Origin: Nocardia niwae NBRC 108934 = DSM 45340
GTDB taxonomy: Bacteria; Actinomycetota; Actinomycetes; Mycobacteriales; Mycobacteriaceae
Assembly (NCBI RefSeq): GCF_001613465.1
Contig: NZ_BDCK01000026.1
Coordinates: 97,269-161,268, forward strand
DNA: 64,000 bases
Reading direction: 5' to 3'
Shown: positions 1-8,138 of the stretch, one piece after another
How the letters are laid out: every line of letters begins with the position of its first letter
Position numbering within the stretch: position 1 is the stretch's first letter
Notes under the pieces: model-generated
The model's input: only the letters and a program-made list of their open reading frames with translations
Told to the model about the DNA's origin: nothing
Databases searched by the model: none
Program-made: the position numbers and the translations under genes

Positions 1-12
1 CTCCAATGGGAA

Positions 13-35
13 GTAGGCACTAATTTGTGCGCTAC
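13..35. promoter_or_regulatory. Possible operator upstream of the HxlR gene
   Basis: An imperfect inverted repeat (GTAGGCAC, six-base spacer TAATTT, GTGCGCTAC) lies just before the likely GTG start of the HxlR-type regulator. The inner arms GCAC/GTGC match perfectly and the outer arms differ by one inserted base. HxlR regulators usually bind dyads near their own promoters, so autoregulation is a reasonable reading. The window edge hides the rest of the promoter. Confidence 0.35.
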
Positions 36-45
36 ACTCCGATGG

Positions 46-423
46 GTGTCCACCTACGTCGAAAGTTCCGGCCTGCCCGCCGACGTGTACTCCGCGAAGT
101 GCCCGACACGGGAGATTCTCGACCACATCGCTGGCAAGTGGACGGTGCTCATCATCGACGCGCTCGCCGACGGCACCCTGCGCTACACCGATCTGCGCCA
201 CCGCATCGACGGCATCTCCCAGAAGATGCTGACGCAGACGTTGCGGCAACTCGAGAACGATGGATTCGTCAGCCGCACAGTGCATCCCACTATCCCGCCA
301 CGGGTGGACTACACCCTCACCGAACTCGGCCACAGCCTGCGCACGCCGATCGCCGCACTGCGGGAGTGGATCGAAACCAATATCAACCGAATCGAAGCCG
401 CGCGGCGAGGCACGGCGCTCTGA
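46..423 (+). CDS. HxlR-family winged-helix transcriptional regulator
   Basis: About 125 residues, the usual length for the family. The N-terminal CPTREILDHIAGKW segment is the hallmark: a redox-capable Cys before the helix and the GKW turn. It is followed by a helix-turn-helix (LRHRIDGISQKMLTQTLRQL) and a wing ending in VDYTLTELG. It probably works as a dimer that senses thiol-reactive or aromatic compounds, but the target gene lies outside the window. The GTG at 46 is preferred over the in-frame TTG at 25, because TTG falls inside the putative operator and adds residues without family resemblance. It converges on metX with a 43-base gap. Family assignment is firm; ligand and target are unknown. 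Confidence 0.85.
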   Translation: MSTYVESSGLPADVYSAKCPTREILDHIAGKWTVLIIDALADGTLRYTDLRHRIDGISQKMLTQTLRQLENDGFVSRTVHPTIPPRVDYTLTELGHSLRTPIAALREWIETNINRIEAARRGTAL

Positions 424-466
424 TCGTCACCAGACACTGTTCAGCACTGACAGGCGGCCGAACCGT

Positions 467-1624
467 TCAGTGTTCGGGCCGCACCACGGCCCGGGCGAGC
501 CGCATGGTCTCGGTCAGCAGTTTCGATACCGCCGCCGCCTCGGTGAGGAATCCGTCGTGCCCGTCGCGTGAATGCACCACGTCCAGTCCGTCGCAGCCGG
601 GCAGCAGATCGGCGAGTTCCTGTTGGGTCCGCAGCGGGTACAGCCGGTCGGAGTCGACGCCGCCGACCACGCACGGCACCGGCGTCGCCGCGAGCGCCGC
701 CTCGATGCCGCCCCGGCCGCGCCCGACGTCGTGGCGGTTCATCGCCTCGGTCAGCAGCACGTAGGTGGCGGGATCGAAGCGCTTACAGAGCTTTTCGGCC
801 TGATGGTCCAGGTAGCTCTGCACGGCGTAGCGGCCGCCGTTCCATGGGTCCTCGTCGTCCTGGGGCTTGTTCTCGAACCGGTGATCCAGCTCGAATTCGG
901 TGCGGTAGGTCAGGTGCGCGATCCGGCGGGCCAGGGCCATGCCCGTGGTCGGGGCGCGGCCGGTGCCGTGATAGTCGCCGCCCTGCCAGTCCGGATCGGC
1001 CTTGATCGCCGCGATCTGAGTGGTCTGGGTGCCGATCTGGTCGGCGGTGGCGCGGGCGCCGACCGCCAGCACGAGCGCCGCGGCGACGCGTTCCGGCTCG
1101 CCCACCATCCACTCGAGCACCCGCATGCCGCCCATCGACCCGCCGACGACGGCGGCCAGCCGCTCGATGCCGAGCAGGTCGAGCAGAACGGCCTCGGCGG
1201 TCACCTGATCGCGGATGGAGATCTCCGGAAACCTTGCGCCCCAAGGTTTTCCGTCCGGGGCGGGACTGGAGGGCCCGGTGCTGCCCATGCAGCCGCCGAG
1301 CACGTTCGTCGCGATCACGCACCATTCGTCGGTGTCCAGCGGCGCGCCGGGCCCGACCATGCCGTCCCACCAGCCGGGCATCGGGTGCACGTCATCGGGC
1401 TTGCCGACGACGTGCGAGTCGCCGGTCAGCGCGTGTTCGACCAGCACGACGTTGTCCAGTCCGGGCGAGAGCTCACCCCAGCGCTGTACCGCCAAGTGGA
1501 CGTCCGGGATCACCGCGCCGTTCTCCAGCCGCACATCGCCGATGGCGATGGTGCCGAGCCGCCCATCCGGGGGCGGCAGGGCGGCGCCGGAGGTCCGGGT
1601 GCTCTCTTCGGTACCCACGGTCAC
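467..1624 (-). CDS. metX: Homoserine O-acetyltransferase
   Basis: Transfers acetyl from acetyl-CoA to homoserine, the entry step of methionine synthesis by direct sulfhydrylation. It is a cytoplasmic alpha/beta hydrolase-fold enzyme of about 385 residues. Visible motifs are HALTGDSH near the oxyanion region, the nucleophile elbow GGSMGG, the acid Asp in GGVDSDRLYP and the base His in SRDGHDGF. The start is set at the GTG (1624) because it overlaps the stop of the metY remnant as GTGA, the usual coupled metY-metX junction. Longer starts add residues unlike MetX. A SAM-IV riboswitch lies upstream, so expression should fall when S-adenosylmethionine is abundant. The sulfhydrylase partner normally encoded just upstream is reduced to a scrap. 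Confidence 0.93.
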   Translation of the reverse strand: MTVGTEESTRTSGAALPPPDGRLGTIAIGDVRLENGAVIPDVHLAVQRWGELSPGLDNVVLVEHALTGDSHVVGKPDDVHPMPGWWDGMVGPGAPLDTDEWCVIATNVLGGCMGSTGPSSPAPDGKPWGARFPEISIRDQVTAEAVLLDLLGIERLAAVVGGSMGGMRVLEWMVGEPERVAAALVLAVGARATADQIGTQTTQIAAIKADPDWQGGDYHGTGRAPTTGMALARRIAHLTYRTEFELDHRFENKPQDDEDPWNGGRYAVQSYLDHQAEKLCKRFDPATYVLLTEAMNRHDVGRGRGGIEAALAATPVPCVVGGVDSDRLYPLRTQQELADLLPGCDGLDVVHSRDGHDGFLTEAAAVSKLLTETMRLARAVVRPEH

Positions 1625-1728
1625 GTCGCTGCCGTCGCGAAACCGGCGCGCGCATCCGGAATGCCCACAGTGCGGAAAGACCACTGCGCGGGGTCCTGCT
1701 CGGCCCCGGGCGCGGTGAATTCACTCAT
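1621..1728 (-). pseudogene. metY: Remnant of metY (O-acetylhomoserine sulfhydrylase) with a large internal deletion
   Basis: A 35-codon frame between the SAM-IV riboswitch and metX. Its first part, EFTAPGAEQDPAQWSF, reads like the start of actinobacterial MetY, where a W-S-F-x-T stretch precedes the conserved H-A-G segment. Its last part, ARAGFATAAT, reads like the extreme MetY C terminus. The stop overlaps the metX start as GTGA. Everything between, including the PLP lysine region, is missing. The simplest reading is an in-frame deletion of nearly the whole gene that kept the ribosome path into metX. The call rests on remembered family sequences and gene order, so an unrelated leader peptide remains possible. 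Confidence 0.6.
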
Positions 1729-1814
1729 GGTTTGCTCCCAAGAAGGTGTTCGCCGGTACAGCAGGGGTTAGCGGTGTGTGGGTGACGAACAACAACACAT
1801 GTCGGCGACCTCCT

Positions 1815-1930
1815 GTTACGCGCTTGCTCCCGGCTCTCGGGAGCCAGGTCATCACCCGGAGCACCCCACCGCGGCTGGAGGGTTGCCGACCAGCGAGCCG
1901 GGGCTTGGCGCTGGTACTCATGACCTGCCC
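1815..1930 (-). promoter_or_regulatory. SAM-IV riboswitch
   Basis: Read on the minus strand, the core runs from GGTCATGAGTACC through AAGCCCCGGCTCGCTGG, CGGCAACCCTCCA and GCGGTGGGGTGC to GGTGATGACC. The terminal GGTCAT/ATGACC pair closes the aptamer, and the GCCGGCAACCCTCC-type core is the SAM-binding signature. A further 3' hairpin (GGCTCCCGAGAGCCGGGAGC) follows, as in the pseudoknotted SAM-IV class found upstream of actinobacterial metY-metX operons. It should sense S-adenosylmethionine and control metX. No poly-U terminator is evident, so control may act on translation. Confidence 0.9.
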
Positions 1931-1977
1931 GGCATCATAACCGGCGGTCGGTCAGCGCCCGAAATCCTCCATCGAAC

Positions 1978-2691
1978 TCACTGGTCCGCGGCGTTCGGCA
2001 CCCCGCAGCAGGCGCGGACGAACTCGTCGTAGGTCTCGGTGAACGCGGCGCGTCCCGCCCTGGCCGCGGTCGCCAAGTCGTCGTCGAGGAATATTTCGCC
2101 GGAGCACTCCATGCCGATGTGGCCGATCAGTTGCCACGTACCGACGATGAGCCGCACCGGGCGCGCGTCCGGTGTGGTGCCGAGGCGCTCGGCGACCACC
2201 GCCGCGATCGCGGTGTTCTTCGCGTCGGCGCTTTCCATGCTGCGCGCGCTGACCGAAGGACTGCTGCGCAGGATCCGCTGAATCTTCTGGTACTGCCGGA
2301 ACGACAGTGGATCCGCCTCACCCGCCTCGGTGGCTCGATCGACCACGTGCAGGAAGGCCGCGCGCAGCGCGCCGAGCTCGTCGCCCGTGCGGGGCAGTTC
2401 GCGCAGCGTTTCGGCGATGGTGCGGCCGAAATCCTGGACCGGGGCCAGGATGATGTCCTCTTTGCTGTCGAAATAGCGGTTGATCGTGCGCGGCGAGACG
2501 TCCGCCGCGTTGGCGATCTGCTCGATCGTGGTCGCGTCGAAGCCCTGTGTGTCGCACAGGTCGAGGGCTGCGGCGATGATCCGCAGCCTGGTCTGTTCCT
2601 TCTTGCGTTCGCGCAGGCCTTGGGTCGCCGGGCCGCCGTCGGCGCGGCCGGCCGCTGCGCTCGCGCCCATCGGCGCCGATGACTCGAGCAT
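1978..2691 (-). CDS. TetR-family transcriptional regulator next to an MFS exporter
   Basis: About 237 residues. The N-terminal DNA-binding domain (roughly 25-80) starts with GLRERKKEQTRLRII and includes FDATTIEQIANAADVSPRTINRYFDSKEDI, a clear TetR helix-turn-helix. The C-terminal half is all helical and variable, as expected for ligand binding. It is divergent from an MFS exporter gene with a 125-base gap that holds a perfect palindrome, so it most likely represses the exporter and itself until an exported compound binds. The inducer cannot be predicted. Confidence 0.9.
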   Translation of the reverse strand: MLESSAPMGASAAAGRADGGPATQGLRERKKEQTRLRIIAAALDLCDTQGFDATTIEQIANAADVSPRTINRYFDSKEDIILAPVQDFGRTIAETLRELPRTGDELGALRAAFLHVVDRATEAGEADPLSFRQYQKIQRILRSSPSVSARSMESADAKNTAIAAVVAERLGTTPDARPVRLIVGTWQLIGHIGMECSGEIFLDDDLATAARAGRAAFTETYDEFVRACCGVPNAADQ

Positions 2692-2736
2692 GTGCCCATG
2701 CTAACGCAACCTGCTGTTTTCCTGTCCTTAACGGTC

Positions 2737-2778
2737 AAATGTCGTAGTACGACATTTTTCACTTGACGACAAATGTCG
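2737..2778. promoter_or_regulatory. TetR operators in the divergent TetR/MFS promoter
   Basis: Positions 2737-2757 form a perfect 21-base palindrome (AAATGTCGTA, G, TACGACATTT). Positions 2767-2778 form a second, shorter dyad with the same half-site (CGACA, AA, TGTCG). The two centres are about 25 bases apart and lie between the divergent starts, as expected where one TetR protein controls both directions. Confidence 0.75.
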
Positions 2779-2822
2779 CTCAATGACAGGATGGCTCGGA
2801 CGACGAAGACGAGGAGATGACC

Positions 2823-4316
2823 GTGACGGAAACGGAAACGGCGGTGCACGCGCCGCGGAAAGCGGGCAGTTCGGCGCGCTGGCTCGCGCTGGCAGTGATC
2901 GCATTGGCCCAGCTCATGGTGGTGCTGGACGCCACCATCGTGACCATCTCGCTGCCGTTCGCGCAGCGGGATCTCGACATCAGCGACGGCAACCGGCAAT
3001 GGATGCTCACCGCCTACACGCTGATCTTCGGCGGCTTGCTGCTACTGGGCGGCAGGTTGGCCGACTACCTCGGCCGCCGCCGGATCTTCATCGTCGGCCT
3101 GATCGGTTTCGCGGGCGCCTCGGCGCTGGCCGGTCTCGCGCAGACCGGCGCGGAACTGTTCGCCGGGCGCGCGCTGCAAGGCGCGTTCGCCGCGCTGCTG
3201 GCCCCGGCCGCGCTCTCGCTGCTGTCGGTGACCTTCACCGAGCCCGGCGAGCGGGCCACCGCGTTCGGCGTGTTCGCGGGCATCTCCGCGGGTGGCGCGG
3301 CGCTCGGCCTGATCGCGGGCGGCGCGCTCACCGAGTACGCGTCGTGGCGCTGGTGCCTGCTGGTCAACACGCCGATCGCGCTGATCGCCCTGTTCGGGGC
3401 GCTGGCCTGGGTGGCCAAGGACGTGCCCGCGCCGCGCAGCGGGGGATACGACGTCCCCGGTGCCGTCACCGTGACGCTCGGCCTGATCGCCATCGTGTAC
3501 GGCTTCAGCCGCGCCGCCGACGACGGCTGGCTGGCAGGCAGCACCCTGGCGCTGCTCGTCGCCGGGCTGGTCCTGCTCGTCGCCTTCGTCGCGATCGAAC
3601 GGCGCTCGTCGAACCCGCTGCTGCCGCTGCACATCCCCGGTGAGATCAACCGGGGCGGCGCGTTCCTCGCCGCGCTGCTCATCCCGATCGCGATGTTCGC
3701 GATGTTCCTGTTCCTGAGCTACTACTTCCAGATCACGCTGGGCTACTCCGCGTTGAAGGCGGGCTTCGCGTTCCTTCCGTTCCCGGCGGGTATCGCGATC
3801 TCGGCGGGCGTCACCAGTGCCCTGCTGCCGAAGCTCGGCCCGCGTCCGCTGATGCTGGCCGGCGCCGTGCTGGGGGTCATCGGCCTGCTGCTGCTGGCCC
3901 AGCTCGGCTACGGCGACAGCTTCCTGGCCGGAGTGCTGCCCGCTCAGGTGCTCATCGCCCTCGGTATGGGTCCGCTGTTCGTCGGGATGCAGACGGTCGC
4001 GCTGCATCAGGTGGAGGAAGAGGACTCCGGCGTCGCCTCCGCGCTGTTGAACGCGGCGCAGCAGGTCGGCGGTGCGGTCGGGACGGCGCTGCTGACCACG
4101 ATCTCGGTGCAGGTCGCCAAGTCCTTCGCGCAGGACAACCCGGGCATCGACAATCTGGCGGCGCGGGCGGCGATCCACAGCTACGACGTCGCCTTCTATG
4201 CGGGCGCCGGGTTCTTCCTCGCCGCCATCCCGATCATCGCCCTGATGATCCGGGACCGGCCGGAGAATCTCATCGAGGGTTCCGAGGAAGGAACCCGTAT
4301 CCCGGTCGCGGTCTGA
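2823..4316 (+). CDS. MFS drug exporter, EmrB/QacA (DHA2, 14-TM) type
   Basis: About 497 residues of alternating hydrophobic helices, the length of 14-helix DHA2 proton-coupled exporters. The first helix carries LMVVLDATIVTISLP, the DHA2 motif. GGRLADYLGRRR is motif A between TM2 and TM3, and GGALTEYASWRWCLLVNTP is the antiporter motif C/D1 region. The GTG at 2823 sits six bases after GAGGAG and is preferred; an in-frame ATG at 2817 directly abuts that ribosome-binding site. The divergent TetR gene and shared operators indicate substrate-induced efflux. The substrate is unknown. Confidence 0.9.
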   Translation: MTETETAVHAPRKAGSSARWLALAVIALAQLMVVLDATIVTISLPFAQRDLDISDGNRQWMLTAYTLIFGGLLLLGGRLADYLGRRRIFIVGLIGFAGASALAGLAQTGAELFAGRALQGAFAALLAPAALSLLSVTFTEPGERATAFGVFAGISAGGAALGLIAGGALTEYASWRWCLLVNTPIALIALFGALAWVAKDVPAPRSGGYDVPGAVTVTLGLIAIVYGFSRAADDGWLAGSTLALLVAGLVLLVAFVAIERRSSNPLLPLHIPGEINRGGAFLAALLIPIAMFAMFLFLSYYFQITLGYSALKAGFAFLPFPAGIAISAGVTSALLPKLGPRPLMLAGAVLGVIGLLLLAQLGYGDSFLAGVLPAQVLIALGMGPLFVGMQTVALHQVEEEDSGVASALLNAAQQVGGAVGTALLTTISVQVAKSFAQDNPGIDNLAARAAIHSYDVAFYAGAGFFLAAIPIIALMIRDRPENLIEGSEEGTRIPVAV

Positions 4317-4328
4317 GCCATCGCCCGA

Positions 4329-4364
4329 GAGGTCCGCGCAACGTCACGGCGTTGCGCGGACCTC
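4329..4364 (+). terminator. Strong hairpin terminator after the MFS gene
   Basis: GAGGTCCGCGCAACG pairs perfectly over 15 bases with CGTTGCGCGGACCTC around a six-base loop. There is no run of T, as is common in high-GC actinobacteria. It starts 12 bases after the MFS stop. Confidence 0.8.
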
Positions 4365-4666
4365 ATCGTGTGCCGGACGGTTGCCGGGCACGGAAGGAAG
4401 GCGGATCATGGCGGCGACAGCGGTTGCGCGGACGCCCCGAGAGTCGTCGTTGGCCTACCAATCGGTAACAAAGGTCGCGCAGCTCACTCCGGGGGCTGCC
4501 CGTGCGGTGAGGACTCGGGCAGCAGTACGCTTGTCTTGTTTGCACCACACGTCTCGCCGACAACGCGGGACATATACGTTGTCTGTTGGAACAGCTGGGG
4601 TCCGCTCACAAGCGTGTTCGCCTGGCCGTGCAATGAGGGCACCATCCTAGGAGGACACGAAGATCC
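4365..4666 (+). other. Intergenic leader upstream of icd, no gene seen
   Basis: About 300 bases without a convincing gene. Short frames here lack coding character. The icd promoter and leader should lie inside, and AGGAGGA at 4649-4655 is the ribosome-binding site 11 bases before the icd ATG. A weak hairpin (CTGCCCG/CGGGCAG) is visible near 4496-4522. Confidence 0.5.
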
Positions 4667-5884
4667 ATGTCCAAGATCAAGGTTGAAGGCACCGTCGTAG
4701 AACTCGACGGCGACGAGATGACCCGGATCATCTGGCAGTTCATCAAGGACAAGCTGATCCACCCCTACCTCGATGTGAACCTGGAGTATTACGACCTGGG
4801 CATCGAGTACCGCGACAAGACAGACGACCAGGTCACCGTCGACGCCGCCGAGGCCATCAAGCGGCACGGTGTCGGTGTGAAGTGCGCCACCATCACCCCG
4901 GACGAGGCGCGGGTCAAGGAATTCGGCCTCAAGAAGATGTGGCGTTCGCCCAACGGCACCATTCGCAACATTCTGGGCGGCACCATCTTCCGTGCCCCGA
5001 TCATCATCTCGAACGTTCCGCGCCTCGTTCCCGGCTGGACCAAGCCGATCATCATCGGCCGCCACGCGTTCGGCGACCAGTACCGCGCCACCGACTTCAA
5101 GGTGTTCCAGGGCGGCACCGTCACCTTGACCTTCACCCCGGACGACGGCAGCGAGCCGATCGTGCACGAGGTCGTGAAGATGCCCGAGGACGGCGGCGTC
5201 GTCATGGGCATGTACAACTTCCGCAAGTCCATCGAAGATTTCGCGCGGGCGTCGTTCAACTACGGCCTGCAGCAGAACTACCCGGTGTACATGTCGACGA
5301 AGAACACCATCCTCAAGGCCTACGACGGCATGTTCAAGGACACCTTCCAGGACATCTTCGACGCCGAGTTCAAAAGCCAGTTCGACGCCGCGGGCCTGAC
5401 CTACGAGCACCGTCTCATCGACGACATGGTCGCCTCCTCCATGAAGTGGGAGGGCGGCTACGTCTGGGCGTGCAAGAACTACGACGGCGACGTGCAGTCC
5501 GACACCGTGGCCCAGGGCTTCGGTTCGCTCGGCCTGATGACGTCGGTGCTGCTCACCCCGGACGGGCAGACCTGTGAGGCCGAGGCCGCGCACGGCACCG
5601 TCACCCGGCACTACCGTCAGCACCAGCAGGGCAAGCCCACCTCGACCAACCCGATCGCGTCCATCTTCGCCTGGACCCGCGGGCTCGAGCACCGCGGCAA
5701 GCTGGACAACACCCCCGAGGTGATCGGCTTCGCGCAGACCCTGGAGGACGTCGTCATCAAGACCGTCGAGGGCGGCCAGATGACCAAGGACCTCGCGCTG
5801 CTCGTCGGCGGTGACCAGGGCTACCTGAGTACCGAGGAGTTCCTCGGCGCGCTGGACGCCAACCTGGCGCGCGCACTGCGCTGA
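4667..5884 (+). CDS. icd: NADP-dependent isocitrate dehydrogenase (eukaryotic-like class)
   Basis: Oxidative decarboxylation of isocitrate to 2-oxoglutarate in the TCA cycle, producing NADPH; cytoplasmic homodimer. The 405-residue protein starts MSKIKVEGTVVELDGDEMTR, typical of subfamily II enzymes related to IDH1. The substrate loop SPNGTIRNILGGTIFR, the metal-binding DDMVA segment and the NADP region around GTVTRHY are present, and the length matches the family. It has its own leader, an AGGAGGA ribosome-binding site, and terminator-like hairpins behind it, so it is probably monocistronic. Confidence 0.97.
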   Translation: MSKIKVEGTVVELDGDEMTRIIWQFIKDKLIHPYLDVNLEYYDLGIEYRDKTDDQVTVDAAEAIKRHGVGVKCATITPDEARVKEFGLKKMWRSPNGTIRNILGGTIFRAPIIISNVPRLVPGWTKPIIIGRHAFGDQYRATDFKVFQGGTVTLTFTPDDGSEPIVHEVVKMPEDGGVVMGMYNFRKSIEDFARASFNYGLQQNYPVYMSTKNTILKAYDGMFKDTFQDIFDAEFKSQFDAAGLTYEHRLIDDMVASSMKWEGGYVWACKNYDGDVQSDTVAQGFGSLGLMTSVLLTPDGQTCEAEAAHGTVTRHYRQHQQGKPTSTNPIASIFAWTRGLEHRGKLDNTPEVIGFAQTLEDVVIKTVEGGQMTKDLALLVGGDQGYLSTEEFLGALDANLARALR

Positions 5885-5890
5885 CCACGG

Positions 5891-5996
5891 GGCCGAGCCG
5901 TGTCGCTCGGCCGACTCCGGCGCTGGGCACTCCGCTCGCCCAGCGCCGGGCCGAAGATCGGGCACCCGCCCCACCGCTCGGTGGAACGGGTGCCCG
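5891..5996 (+). terminator. Tandem hairpins after icd
   Basis: Three successive GC-rich hairpins: GGCCGAG/CTCGGCC (5891-5912), CCGGCGCTGGGC/GCCCAGCGCCGG (5917-5949) and CGGGCACCCG/CGGGTGCCCG (5959-5996). No T run follows. The second has a perfect 12-base stem and is the most likely terminator. Confidence 0.65.
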
Positions 5997-6154
5997 GACT
6001 GTTTCGTAGGGGCGTCGGCGGGTGACCGGCTCGCCGAGTATTCGTCCGTATCGCGCCGATCCAGGCTCGACCCGTGGCGTTCATGGTCCGCGCGGTGGGC
6101 GAACTCACGTTCGCCCGGGAAGCGAATGCGGGCCGGGGCCGGTTACATGAACAC

Positions 6155-7375
6155 GTGACCAGCCCCGTGATCGCCAGTACCGCCGCTCCGCCCGGACGCA
6201 CCGATTGGCACGTACCGGCCATGCTGGCGCTGGCCCTCGGCGGATTCGGAATCGGAACGACCGAATTCGTCACCATGGGTTTGCTGCCCGATATCGCGTC
6301 CGCCGTGCACGTCTCCGAGCCGACGGCGGGGCACGCGGTGTCGGCTTACGCGCTCGGTGTGGTGATCGGCGCGCCCCTGATCGCGGCGCTGTGCGCGCGG
6401 GTGCCGCGCAAGCGGCTGCTTGTCGCGCTCATGGTGGCGTTCACGGTGGGAAACGCGGCGACCGTGCTGGCGCCCACGTTCGGGACGCTGGTCCTGGCGC
6501 GATTCGTCTCCGGATTGCCGCATGGTGCCTACTTCGGTGTCGCCTCGCTGGCCGCCGCCACTCTCGCCCCGGTCGGACAGCGGGCCAAGGCGGTTGCTGG
6601 AGTTATGCTGGGGTTGAGCGCCGCCAATGTCGTCGGCGTTCCCGCAGCTACCTGGCTCGGCCAGCATCTCGGCTGGCGCGACGCGTTCGTGGTGGTCGCG
6701 CTGATCGGGGCGAGCACCGTGGCCGCGCTGCTGCGCTTCGTTCCGGAACTCACCGGCGTCACGGTGACCAATCCGATGACCGAACTCGGCGCGCTGCGCC
6801 GTCCGCAGGTGCTGTTGACGCTGCTGGTGGGCGCCGTCGGATTCGGCGGCATGTTCGCGGTCTACACCTACATCGCGACCACGCTCACCGATGTCGCCGG
6901 TCTGCGCGCCGGGGCGGTCCCGGTGGTGTTGGCGCTGTTCGGCGTGGGCATGGTGATCGGGAACATCGCGGGCGGCGTGCTCGCCGATCGCGGCGTGGAC
7001 CGTGCCATCTCGGTGTCGATGGTCGCGATGACCGTCATCCTCGGCGGCTTCGTCGCCGCCGCGCACAACCCGTACACCGCCGCCTTCGGCGCGCTGCTGG
7101 TCGGCGCGTCCGGCGCCGCGCTGGCGCCCGGACTGCAAACCCGCTTGATGGACGTGGCGGCCGACGCCCAGACCCTCGCCGCCGCCCTCAACCACGCCGC
7201 TCTGAACATCGCCAACGCCGCGGGCGCCTGGCTCGGCGGTCTGGTCATCGCCGCGGGCCTGGGTTACACGGCCCCCGCCGTGGTCGGCGCAACCTTGGCC
7301 GCGATCGGCGTCTTGTTGTTCGCGGCGACCGTCTGGACCGCGCGCGAATCGAGCCCGGCCGAGCGCACGGAGTGA
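6155..7375 (+). CDS. MFS transporter, DHA1/AraJ-type (12 TM)
   Basis: About 406 residues with 12 predicted helices. The N-terminal GGFGIGTTEFVTMGLLP is the characteristic start of the AraJ/Cmx group of DHA1 exporters, which includes chloramphenicol and sugar exporters. CARVPRKRLL is the motif A loop and GLPHGAYFGVASLAA is the conserved TM4 segment. The GTG at 6155 is chosen because the family's hydrophobic start follows about 20 residues later; upstream in-frame ATGs add non-homologous residues. No regulator is clearly coupled. The substrate is unknown. Confidence 0.88.
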   Translation: MTSPVIASTAAPPGRTDWHVPAMLALALGGFGIGTTEFVTMGLLPDIASAVHVSEPTAGHAVSAYALGVVIGAPLIAALCARVPRKRLLVALMVAFTVGNAATVLAPTFGTLVLARFVSGLPHGAYFGVASLAAATLAPVGQRAKAVAGVMLGLSAANVVGVPAATWLGQHLGWRDAFVVVALIGASTVAALLRFVPELTGVTVTNPMTELGALRRPQVLLTLLVGAVGFGGMFAVYTYIATTLTDVAGLRAGAVPVVLALFGVGMVIGNIAGGVLADRGVDRAISVSMVAMTVILGGFVAAAHNPYTAAFGALLVGASGAALAPGLQTRLMDVAADAQTLAAALNHAALNIANAAGAWLGGLVIAAGLGYTAPAVVGATLAAIGVLLFAATVWTARESSPAERTE

Positions 7376-7419
7376 GCGACGGGGTAGCGCCTCGGCTGCC
7401 TGCGGCCCTCAGCGCGTGA

Positions 7420-8103
7420 CTATCGGCCGTGCCCGTCGGAATCCGGGCTCGCCGGGCCGGGGGAGGACTGGTCGGAGCGGGCGACCAGAGCGCGGCCGGC
7501 GATCTCGTGCAGGTGTACCGAGGCGCGCCGCCACCTGCGCCGGGCGCGCTCGTCGTCGGGATCGATGAAATTCGAGATCAGGATGCCGCGCAGCGCGTCC
7601 ATGGCTGTGTAGATGAAGTCGCGCGCCTCCTTGCGGCGTACATCGTCCGGGACGAATCGGGCGACCGCCAGCAAGACGGCGTTGTTGACGAACGGCTCGA
7701 CCTTCTCCATCGCCGCGGCGAGCACCGGGTCGGTCCGTCCCGCCACCCATAGTTCGACGGTCGCGATGAACAGCGGGCCTTGATGCAGGTCCCACAGGAA
7801 CTCCAGTGCCGCCGTCACCGGATCGTCGCCGGTTTCGACCCGCGACATCTCGCGCATGGCGGTTTCGGCGCGCAGCTGCGCGAGATGGCTGATCGCGGCC
7901 ACCACCAGATCGGTCTTCGAGCCGAAGTGATGCACCTGCGCCCCACGGGTCACCCCGGCGCGTTCGGCTACCCGCGGCGTGGTGGTGCCGGAGTATCCGT
8001 ACTCGACCAGGCAGTCCACCGTCGCGTCCAGTAGGCGGGTGCGCATCTCGGTGCTGCGTTGCTCCTGCGTTCGGCGCTGCTTGCCGACTGCGCTCCTGGT
8101 CAT
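7420..8103 (-). CDS. TetR-family regulator of the adjacent lipid-catabolism operon
   Basis: About 227 residues. The HTH region (roughly 15-65) contains TVDCLVEYGYSGTTTPRVAERAGVTRGAQVHHFGSK-type sequence, with the family's HxF ending. It is divergent from the thiolase-like operon. Two identical dyads, ACATAC-N6-GTATGT, lie beside its own start and beside the start of the operon, so it most likely represses both. The ATG at 8103 is preferred over the upstream start at 8118. By analogy with other regulators of acyl-CoA operons the ligand may be a CoA thioester, but that is inference. Confidence 0.87.
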   Translation of the reverse strand: MTRSAVGKQRRTQEQRSTEMRTRLLDATVDCLVEYGYSGTTTPRVAERAGVTRGAQVHHFGSKTDLVVAAISHLAQLRAETAMREMSRVETGDDPVTAALEFLWDLHQGPLFIATVELWVAGRTDPVLAAAMEKVEPFVNNAVLLAVARFVPDDVRRKEARDFIYTAMDALRGILISNFIDPDDERARRRWRRASVHLHEIAGRALVARSDQSSPGPASPDSDGHGR

Positions 8104-8120
8104 CGCTCGATCGTACACTT

Positions 8121-8138
8121 ACATACACTTCTGTATGT
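8121..8138. promoter_or_regulatory. Operator copy 1, ACATAC-N6-GTATGT
   Basis: A perfect six-base inverted repeat with spacer ACTTCT, 18 bases upstream of the TetR start. The same arms recur at 8396-8413. Confidence 0.75.

Noticed and set aside
1721..1921. A 66-codon frame on the minus strand upstream of metX
   Set aside because: It lies in the SAM-IV riboswitch, and its residues follow the RNA motif, not a protein family.
3042..4178. A 378-codon minus-strand frame opposite the MFS exporter
   Set aside because: Arg/Gln/Asp-rich shadow without family likeness.
4484..5974. A long minus-strand frame opposite icd
   Set aside because: Antisense shadow caused by high GC3; residues are low-complexity Val/Gly/Asp/Leu and the plus strand clearly encodes icd.
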